Shown in pieces: positions 1 through 4,331 of a stretch of 13,819 nucleotides of DNA. The notes beneath the pieces are model-generated. The model saw nothing but the letters and a program-made list of their open reading frames with translations. It was not told the origin of the DNA and ran no database searches. The stretch comes from Candidatus Woesearchaeota archaeon CG11_big_fil_rev_8_21_14_0_20_43_8. GTDB lineage: Archaea; Nanobdellota; Nanobdellia; Woesearchaeales; CG08-08-20-14. The translations under genes and the position numbers were made by a program. The stretch covers positions 29,629 through 43,447 of the forward strand of contig PCVE01000037.1 in assembly GCA_002762705.1 (NCBI GenBank), written 5' to 3'. The stretch's first letter is position 1, and the number at the start of each line of letters is the position of its first letter.

Positions 1-70
1 AAACTGCTTTGCAGTTTTAAGCAAACTTAAATTCGCGCAGCGAATTTAGCCCCTGGTCTGTGACCAGGGG
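1..70. repeat. Three tandem perfect hairpins with 3-base loops
   Basis: Three adjacent perfect inverted repeats are visible: 1-7/11-17 (stem AAACTGC, loop TTT), 28-36/40-48 (stem TAAATTCGC, loop GCA) and 50-58/62-70 (stem CCCCTGGTC, loop TGT). All three stems close with a C-G pair over a triloop. The second, C-GCA-G, belongs to the GNA triloop class known to make very stable DNA mini-hairpins. The first hairpin touches the window edge, so the array may extend further left. No gene is visible in bases 1-140. The array could be a REP-like palindromic unit, the end of a mobile element, or the terminator region of a gene outside the window. Confidence 0.75.
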
Positions 71-124
71 TGGTCGTTTTCGATTGACTTATTATATTCG
101 GCTCAAATAGCTTAAATCTATACA

Positions 125-138
125 AAATCGGCTGATTT
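125..138. repeat. Small hairpin upstream of the first zinc-ribbon gene
   Basis: AAATC (125-129) and GATTT (134-138) form a 5-bp perfect stem with loop GGCT, just upstream of the putative TATA element of the first small gene. It is weak and may be fortuitous. Confidence 0.3.
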
Positions 139-148
139 ACTAGTGACA

Positions 149-187
149 TTTAAAAAGAATGACCCAAATAACTATATAAAACGGTGA
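149..187 (+). promoter_or_regulatory. Putative promoter and SD of the first zinc-ribbon gene
   Basis: An AT-rich box TTTAAAAA (149-156) would place the transcription start near 180, just before the SD-like GGTGA at 183-187, which sits 9 bases before the ATG at 197. The better-looking TATATAAA at 173-180 is too close to the ATG to be the TATA box for an mRNA that includes the SD. The segment 159-173 between box and start resembles a segment in the same relative place at the DASS promoter (4313-4328). Confidence 0.4.
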
Positions 188-196
188 GAAAATAAA

Positions 197-331
197 ATGG
201 TAGACTATAATATTGTTAAATACTGCAGATTATGCAAAAAGAGATTTGTTGTACCAAAAGGCGAATCAAAGAAGAATTTCTGTGATGTTTGTCAGATCAA
301 GATGAATTCTAGCCCTAGTAAAAGTGATTGA
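197..331 (+). CDS. Zinc-ribbon microprotein, 44 aa
   Basis: This short ORF runs from ATG 197 to TGA 329-331 and encodes 44 residues. Four cysteines form CRLC (residues 10-13) and CDVC (29-32) separated by 15 residues, the layout of a single treble-clef or zinc-ribbon knuckle. A basic stretch (KKR) follows the first pair and the C-terminus is short and polar. An SD-like GGTGA at 183-187 supports the start. The gene stands alone and is followed by a T-rich terminator. Tiny single-zinc-ribbon proteins of this kind are common in DPANN archaea. Their targets are mostly unknown and may be nucleic acids or ribosomes. It resembles the protein encoded at 725-889 in architecture but not closely in sequence. 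The function cannot be named. Confidence 0.7.
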   Translation: MVDYNIVKYCRLCKKRFVVPKGESKKNFCDVCQIKMNSSPSKSD

Positions 332-651
332 TTCATTTGTTTTTTTTAGTCTTTTCTGTTTTTGCATAAACTCTGTTGTATATATCATCATATCGGTAAA
401 GGGTTCTGTTGCAGGTTACGTTTAATATCCAAATTATATTTACCCCTCTTTCTATTTGGCAGTGCACTCTGGTTTTCTGCAAGCGTGCGCTACATTTCCA
501 CTTTTGCTTATCCGAAGTGGTCTGATGTGTCGGGAAGATGTCTGACAGGCAATCGTTCGGGCCGAAGCATTCGGTCGGAACTCTAAATGAAAGATCATAC
601 AAATCTAAATTATTAAATGTCAAACTGCAACTAAACCGAGTAAAGAGAACA
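332..651. other. Non-coding or unassigned stretch with clustered hairpins
   Basis: No convincing gene is visible here. Open frames exist on both strands (362-586 plus, 333-623 minus), but both begin only with TTG, have no SD and match nothing I recognise. From about 440 to 585 the DNA is richer in G+C than its flanks and carries several inverted repeats: CCACTT/AAGTGG (498-503/515-520), TTCG/CGAA (555-558/562-565, the end inferred by eye) and CCGAA-GCA-TTCGG (562-574), plus a direct repeat of GTCTGA near 520 and 540. A structured RNA is possible. On the minus strand an ATTATAAA box (659-652) lies about 36 bases upstream of the TTG at 623, so a minus-strand transcript is also conceivable. Confidence 0.4.
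336..364 (+). terminator. T-rich terminator after first zinc-ribbon gene
   Basis: Immediately after the stop at 331 the plus strand has a run of eight T (340-347), then two further short T-runs up to about 364. T-rich tracts without a strong hairpin are the usual archaeal transcription termination signal. Confidence 0.6.
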
Positions 652-685
652 TTTATAATCCCATGTCTCTTCCAAAAACAGACAT
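652..685 (+). promoter_or_regulatory. Promoter with candidate operator for the second zinc-ribbon gene
   Basis: A good TATA element TTTATAAT occupies 652-659, predicting a transcription start near 683 and a leader of about 42 bases. Between box and start lies an inverted repeat ATGTCT (663-668) and AGACAT (680-685) with an 11-base spacer. That is the position where archaeal repressors often bind. The operator role is inference. Confidence 0.45.
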
Positions 686-688
686 AGA

Positions 689-716
689 CTGATCCTTAAT
701 ATTGTGGGTCAGGAGG
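689..716 (+). promoter_or_regulatory. Leader stem-loop abutting a strong SD
   Basis: CTGATCC (689-695) can pair with GGGTCAG (706-712), with one G-T wobble, to form a 7-bp stem whose 3' arm overlaps the start of the SD AGGAGG (711-716). The SD lies 8 bases before the ATG at 725 and decides that start. The stem could modulate ribosome access. Confidence 0.4.
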
Positions 717-724
717 AGAATAAC

Positions 725-889
725 ATGGGCGATTTTGACAGGGGAGGTTACGGACGAGATTCCGGACCTAGGAAGATGCATAAAGCAGTCTGTTCTGAAT
801 GCAACAAAGAATGCGAAGTTCCATTCAAGCCGACAGAAGGAAAACCAATCTTCTGCAAGGATTGTTTTCGGAAGAAGAGAAGCTTCTGA
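725..889 (+). CDS. CxxC-x17-CxxC zinc-ribbon protein, 54 aa
   Basis: The ATG at 725 with a strong SD AGGAGG (711-716) gives a 54-residue protein; an upstream alternative start in frame has no SD. After a Gly/Asp/Arg-rich N-terminus (about residues 1-17) come CSEC and CKDC separated by exactly 17 residues, with the conserved core CEVPFKP between them. This matches the small CxxC-x17-CxxC domain family that I recall as widespread in DPANN archaea and candidate-phylum bacteria, often in very short proteins. The basic tail RKKRSF and the Arg/Gly-rich N-terminus would suit nucleic-acid binding, but the family's role is not established. The gene is monocistronic, with its own promoter and a terminator directly after the stop. 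The family assignment is confident; the function is unknown. Confidence 0.85.
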   Translation: MGDFDRGGYGRDSGPRKMHKAVCSECNKECEVPFKPTEGKPIFCKDCFRKKRSF

Positions 890-917
890 TTTTTCTATAG
901 TTTGTTTTTGTTTTTTT
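873..917 (+). terminator. Hairpin plus T-run terminator
   Basis: AGAAG (873-877) and CTTCT (883-887) form a short stem over the end of the coding region. It is followed by T-runs from 890 to 917, including a run of seven T, ending transcription of the 54-residue zinc-ribbon gene. Confidence 0.6.
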
Positions 918-933
918 CAAATATCTATGATCT

Positions 934-968
934 GTTATGCCTTTTTTGGATATATAACCAAGCATAAC
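934..968. terminator. Long hairpin between convergent genes
   Basis: GTTATGC (934-940) pairs with GCATAAC (962-968), and inside it TTGG (946-949) pairs with CCAA (958-961), leaving a five-base bulge CTTTT. The element lies between the ends of convergent genes (889 plus, 978 minus) and could act as a 3' end signal for either transcript. Confidence 0.45.
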
Positions 969-977
969 CGCTTATAA

Positions 978-1493
978 TCATGTCAGGATTGCATGGTCAT
1001 GTCCGATTCGCTTTTTGATCTTCATTGTAATGCGTTTATATTCAAATTTCAATAATATCAGGATAGATATGTCAACCAGAGTAAATATTGACAGGATCAC
1101 TGAATGGGTGTTGTATATCCTGATTATCTGATATGATATAACCAGGCCAAGGATAATTCCTGCAAGCGGATATGCCCATGTTCTCTTGAACCATAATCCC
1201 GCGACCAACCCGATTTTGATGACGCCATGGAGCGTGAGATATATCGCAATGAATGATATGGTATCTATAGACAGATGTTGTGCTGCTTGAATCACGTAGT
1301 TTGCGATAAGATCAGTTGGATCCTGGAACAGTTCATGCTGAAATATCATCTGCATGGCATTTATTATCTTGTCTGTTCGGACCATCATAAGTATGATTCC
1401 ACTAATCAATTCAAGAAAGCCATTTACCACTTTTATTGCGATCCCCATCATAAATAGGTTATGCAATATATTTTCCTTCTTTATACCAAGCAT
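978..1493 (-). CDS. DUF2127-like integral membrane protein, 171 aa
   Basis: This is a 171-residue protein with about four hydrophobic helices (roughly residues 12-36, 75-98, 105-124 and 129-148) and a basic C-terminal tail. The pattern of an NGFLE segment after the first helix start, YLTLHGVIK in the middle, WAYP, a YQIIR segment and a LVDISILILLKFEYKR end matches my memory of the DUF2127 family. That is a group of small predicted membrane proteins in bacteria and archaea with no established biochemical role. The ATG at 1493 lies about 31 bases from a TATA element on the minus strand (1525-1513), so the mRNA is probably leaderless. It is divergent from the protease operon and convergent with the small zinc-ribbon gene. 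No partner gene is evident. Confidence 0.8.
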   Translation of the reverse strand: MLGIKKENILHNLFMMGIAIKVVNGFLELISGIILMMVRTDKIINAMQMIFQHELFQDPTDLIANYVIQAAQHLSIDTISFIAIYLTLHGVIKIGLVAGLWFKRTWAYPLAGIILGLVISYQIIRIYNTHSVILSIFTLVDISILILLKFEYKRITMKIKKRIGHDHAILT

Positions 1494-1512
1494 AGATGGC
1501 CGTATCTTTATC

Positions 1513-1525
1513 TTTTATATTAAAA
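1513..1525 (-). promoter_or_regulatory. TATA element, DUF2127-like gene
   Basis: On the minus strand the sequence reads TTTTAATATAAAA (1525 to 1513). The ATG at 1493 is about 31 bases from the second base of the box, which predicts a leaderless transcript. Confidence 0.55.
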
Positions 1526-1595
1526 CTATCTCTTGGATCATAATCGATATTCAGCCTATGATATCTTGTTTATATCTGTATTTTACTGGTGATGG

Positions 1596-1618
1596 CATAA
1601 AAAGATAATATTCAAATA
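1596..1618 (+). promoter_or_regulatory. Putative promoter of the protease operon
   Basis: An AT-rich run contains CATAAAAA (from about 1596), ATAATATT (1606-1613) and TTCAAATA (1611-1618). Depending on which is used, transcription would start 0-20 bases before the ATG at 1645. No SD precedes that ATG, so a leaderless or nearly leaderless mRNA is likely. Confidence 0.35.
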
Positions 1619-1644
1619 CTCGAAGCGATCAATCTTGATTCAGA

Positions 1645-3564
1645 ATGCTGAAAAAGTCGATATTTGCGTCTATTCTTGTTTTCTTAGTCTTGACATTATC
1701 TGTCTATGGATTGATGAAAGGTGATCTCGACAATGATGGTATCCTTGATTCAAGTGATAATTGTCCTGGGACCTATAATCCAGATCAGAGAGATTCTGAT
1801 ACCAAGAAGACATTGTCAGATGGGTTTGGAGATGTATGCGACAATTGTCCAAAAGTGTTCAATCCTGATCAGACAAATACAGATGATGATACATTCGGCT
1901 CAGCATGTGATAATTGTCCGGATAGATCAAACCCAGACCAATCTGATTCCGATAATGATGGGGTCGGTGACCCTTGCGATAACTGTCCTAATGACCCGAA
2001 TAAAGACCAACTCGATTCAGACAATGATGGGGTGGGAGATGTGTGTGAGCAGACATTGGTTCCTCTGGATTCATTGCCTGATGTGGAAGTGATGGTCGAT
2101 GCTAAACCAAATGTCACTCTTGCTGACACTGATCATGATGGTGTCGCTAATATATACGATAATTGTCTTCATGTGAAAAATGCTGATCAAGTTGATTCAG
2201 ACCATGACGGATTTGGAAATGCTTGTGACAATTGCAAGAACTCTTATAATCCAGATCAGAAAAATTCAGATATCGGTCAGAAGTGCAATGGTCAGTATTG
2301 TATACTTGTCCCAGATTCATTTGGCGACAAATGCGATAATTGTCCAGATGATTATAATGAGGACCAGGCCGATTTCGATTCAGACGGCATCGGCAATGTC
2401 TGTGACAATTGCTACTATGTGAAGAATAGCTATCAGATCGATATCGATGGAGATGGAAAAGGCGATGAGTGCGATAAATGCCCACTGGTCGCTGATCAAT
2501 CCAATGTCGATACAGACTCAGATGGCGTGCCTGATGATTGTGATAATTGTTTGACTATCAGCAATCCAAACCAGGAAGACCAGGATGGCGATGGGTTTGG
2601 CGATGCTTGTGATAAATGTCCTGGGGTCGTCGATCAAAGATTCGATACAGATTCTGATGGTATTGATAACGCCTGTGACAATTGTTTCAATGTGCCTAAT
2701 CTGGATCAGAAAGACACAGATAAAGATGGAGAAGGGGACGCTTGTGACTGCAATGATGGACTGAAGGGCCCAGTCGAAGAAGCAGTCGATTGCGGCGGGA
2801 CTGTCCAGTCATTTGGAAATATCGGACCACTATGCCAGGATTGTGATTTCTGTAATGGTGAACTTCCAAAAAAATTTGACTGGAGAGATCATAATGGGAA
2901 AAATTGGATGACTCCTGTCAAAGATCAGGGGTCTTGTGGCTCCTGTTGGGCACATTCAGCTATCGGGGTTGTTGAAGCCAAATATAATATCGAAACTGGG
3001 ACGACTGGCATGCTAGATCTATCAGAACAGTATCTTGTTTCTGATTGCTCAGATACTGAACCCGGTGATTGCATCGGTGGATCTCCTGCAAAAGCTTTTG
3101 ATATTATCCGTAATAGTGGCGTTGGCACTGAAAACTGTTATCCTTATCAATCGTCGAATTGTTTGGATGCGAATGGAAATTGCAAAGCTGAATGTCAGAT
3201 CCTTGGTAGATGCAGTAAGCCAAGGACCTGCACATTCTATTCCTGTACTCCGCCAAATACTGCATGGCGTATCACGAATTATTGGCAGGTCCAGCATACT
3301 CGTGATGCGATCAAACGAGCTATAGTCTGTAATGGCCCCTTGTCAGCTACATCAAAGAATTGGCATCATGTGATTGTCATCACTGGATGGGATGACACAT
3401 ATCATCAGAACTACCTCTATAGCGGCGCATGGATAATCAAGAATAGTTGGGGAGCCAACTATAATGGTGATGGCTATGGTTTGATCCAATATGAGAATAC
3501 TCAGTACAGTGATATCGCAAATGAAGCGCTTTATTATGTGAAGGGGGTGGCTTCATATGGGTAA
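1645..3564 (+). CDS. Secreted papain-like cysteine protease with thrombospondin type 3 repeats
   Basis: This is a 639-residue exported protein. Residues 1-22 are a signal peptide (KK then a hydrophobic run ending SVYG). Residues 25-369 hold about 14 thrombospondin type 3 units of the form DxDxDGxxDxCDNC, whose aspartates bind calcium and whose cysteines pair. They fall in two blocks split by a linker at about 138-158. A cysteine-rich hinge follows (382-405, with VDCGG and CQDCDFC). Residues 408-632 are a peptidase C1A domain starting LPKKFDWRD. The oxyanion Gln428 and nucleophile Cys434 (QGSCGSCWAHS), His575 (HHVIVITGW) and Asn600 (KNSWG) are all present, so it should be active. No I29-type inhibitory propeptide is visible; the calcium repeats occupy its place. 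The stop overlaps the next gene by 8 bases, which indicates an operon. It lacks its own membrane anchor and presumably acts outside the cell on peptides or surface proteins. Confidence 0.93.
   Translation: MLKKSIFASILVFLVLTLSVYGLMKGDLDNDGILDSSDNCPGTYNPDQRDSDTKKTLSDGFGDVCDNCPKVFNPDQTNTDDDTFGSACDNCPDRSNPDQSDSDNDGVGDPCDNCPNDPNKDQLDSDNDGVGDVCEQTLVPLDSLPDVEVMVDAKPNVTLADTDHDGVANIYDNCLHVKNADQVDSDHDGFGNACDNCKNSYNPDQKNSDIGQKCNGQYCILVPDSFGDKCDNCPDDYNEDQADFDSDGIGNVCDNCYYVKNSYQIDIDGDGKGDECDKCPLVADQSNVDTDSDGVPDDCDNCLTISNPNQEDQDGDGFGDACDKCPGVVDQRFDTDSDGIDNACDNCFNVPNLDQKDTDKDGEGDACDCNDGLKGPVEEAVDCGGTVQSFGNIGPLCQDCDFCNGELPKKFDWRDHNGKNWMTPVKDQGSCGSCWAHSAIGVVEAKYNIETGTTGMLDLSEQYLVSDCSDTEPGDCIGGSPAKAFDIIRNSGVGTENCYPYQSSNCLDANGNCKAECQILGRCSKPRTCTFYSCTPPNTAWRITNYWQVQHTRDAIKRAIVCNGPLSATSKNWHHVIVITGWDDTYHQNYLYSGAWIIKNSWGANYNGDGYGLIQYENTQYSDIANEALYYVKGVASYG
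1717..2751 (+). repeat. Coding repeats: about 14 TSP type 3 units
   Basis: The segment encodes residues 25-369 of the protease as degenerate tandem units of about 45-60 bases with recurring GAT/GAC and TGT/TGC codons. Most units have the form DSDNDGVGDPCDNC; two (around residues 49-68 and 205-233) carry insertions, and one (76-91) has lost its glycine. The DNA identity between units is low, so the repeats are old rather than newly expanded. Confidence 0.85.
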
Positions 3565-4135
3565 GTGGGTATTTGGTGGTATGATTCTTTGTCTGTCGCT
3601 GATATTCTGTTCGATCGGCGTTGTCGCATTGCTTAATCCGTCAGCAGTTTATTGTGATGCGCTTGGCTATACTACTGTTGTTGAACCGACTGCTGCTGGT
3701 GATATGGTCTATTGTCTTATCGATGGGAAAAAAGTGGATTCCTGGAAATTTCTGCTCGGAAATGTATCAACAGAAAATAATTATTGTCAGAAGCAAGGTT
3801 ATGATCAGACGATGACTGATGATTGCTACCCTTTATTGCTTGATAGCTGTCTTGCCTGCATCGTCAACGGGACAAAGATAGAAGTAACACATCTTATGAA
3901 TCTTAGTTTTTTTGAGGAGATCTGCGGTGATGGGGTCTGCGATGGGCATGAGAATAAGACATTTTGTCCTGAAGATTGTTCGACCGAAGAAATCACTAAA
4001 ATTGACGTTGATCAAGTTTCATCGATAAATCTTTATTTCTTGGTGATCACTCTTGGCTTCATCGTTTTCATCGTCGCAGTTGTGTATTTTAAAAAATCAA
4101 AGGTCAAGAGACCTAAAAAAAGATCAAAGAAATGA
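3557..4135 (+). CDS. Membrane-anchored cysteine-rich protein with DUF333-like domain
   Basis: This 192-residue protein has an N-terminal signal or anchor (residues 5-26). Residues 27-77 resemble the DUF333 domain (NPSAVYCDALGY, then YCLIDGKKVDSWKF), a small disulfide-rich domain of unknown role found in exported proteins. CGDGVCDG...CPEDC follows at 123-141, a motif common in archaeal and bacterial surface proteins. A single membrane helix spans about 157-178, and the strongly basic tail KKSKVKRPKKRSKK would lie in the cytoplasm. The ATG at 3557 overlaps the protease stop by 8 bases and is preceded by an SD-like GGGTGG (about 3545-3550), so translation is probably coupled. It could serve as the membrane partner or tether for the soluble protease, but that is inferred from the operon alone. 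Confidence 0.8.
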   Translation: MGKWVFGGMILCLSLIFCSIGVVALLNPSAVYCDALGYTTVVEPTAAGDMVYCLIDGKKVDSWKFLLGNVSTENNYCQKQGYDQTMTDDCYPLLLDSCLACIVNGTKIEVTHLMNLSFFEEICGDGVCDGHENKTFCPEDCSTEEITKIDVDQVSSINLYFLVITLGFIVFIVAVVYFKKSKVKRPKKRSKK

Positions 4136-4224
4136 TTGAGGATCTTCTGGACAAATTGTATTCTTTAGACTGCATAGACGGCAACTGGCGGAATTTTATA
4201 GTCTTGCGATCTTCCGCGTTCTGA
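4132..4224 (+). CDS. Possible 30-aa microprotein coupled by ATGA overlap
   Basis: The stop of the upstream anchored protein forms an ATGA overlap with an ATG at 4132 that opens 30 codons to TGA 4222-4224. The product begins MIEDLLDKLYSLDC and ends FIVLRSSAF. It is acidic in its first half with an amphipathic look and one Cys. No separate SD is seen, so it would depend on reinitiation. Its 3' end overlaps the stem at 4208-4229. It matches nothing I recognise and may be a chance ORF; the exact 4-base overlap is the main argument for it. Confidence 0.3.
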   Translation: MIEDLLDKLYSLDCIDGNWRNFIVLRSSAF

Positions 4225-4229
4225 AGATC
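4208..4229 (+). terminator. Hairpin in the 3' region of the protease operon
   Basis: GATCTTC (4208-4214) and GAAGATC (4223-4229) form a perfect 7-bp stem with an 8-base loop, about 75-90 bases after the last confident operon gene. There is no T-run behind it, so it may be a processing or stability element rather than a terminator. A second GATCTTC copy at 4140-4146 could compete for pairing. Confidence 0.4.
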
Positions 4230-4294
4230 AAATCCCTCTAGAATAATCAAGGTAAATGAACCTTCTTAGAATATGTGATCAAACCTATCAGGAG

Positions 4295-4331
4295 GTAAAT
4301 TTATATACAATTATGACCCAAAATAACTTTG
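4295..4331 (+). promoter_or_regulatory. BRE/TATA promoter giving a leaderless DASS mRNA
   Basis: GTAAAT (4295-4300) fits the archaeal BRE consensus RNWAAW and runs into TTTATATA (4300-4307). The ATG at 4332 is 32 bases from the first T, so transcription should start at or within a base or two of the ATG. The GGAGGT at 4291-4296 is then part of the promoter and not an SD. The stretch 4313-4328 resembles the one at 159-173. Confidence 0.75.

Noticed and set aside
173..180. TATATAAA as the promoter of the first zinc-ribbon gene
   Set aside because: It would put the transcript start inside the coding region and exclude the SD; the box at 149-156 fits better.
362..586. Plus-strand frame of 74 codons
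   Set aside because: The only start is TTG, directly inside the T-rich terminator of the preceding gene, and the product has an implausible composition.
333..623. Minus-strand frame of 96 codons
   Set aside because: It starts with TTG, has no SD and its product has no recognisable domain. A TATA-like box upstream exists, so it is kept only as a possibility within the unassigned stretch.
1717..2751. CRISPR-like or tandem DNA repeat array
   Set aside because: The periodicity comes from coding TSP type 3 units in one open frame, with variable spacing and low DNA identity.
4291..4296. GGAGGT as SD of the transporter gene
   Set aside because: It lies more than 35 bases before the ATG and directly in front of the TATA box, so it is upstream of the transcript start.
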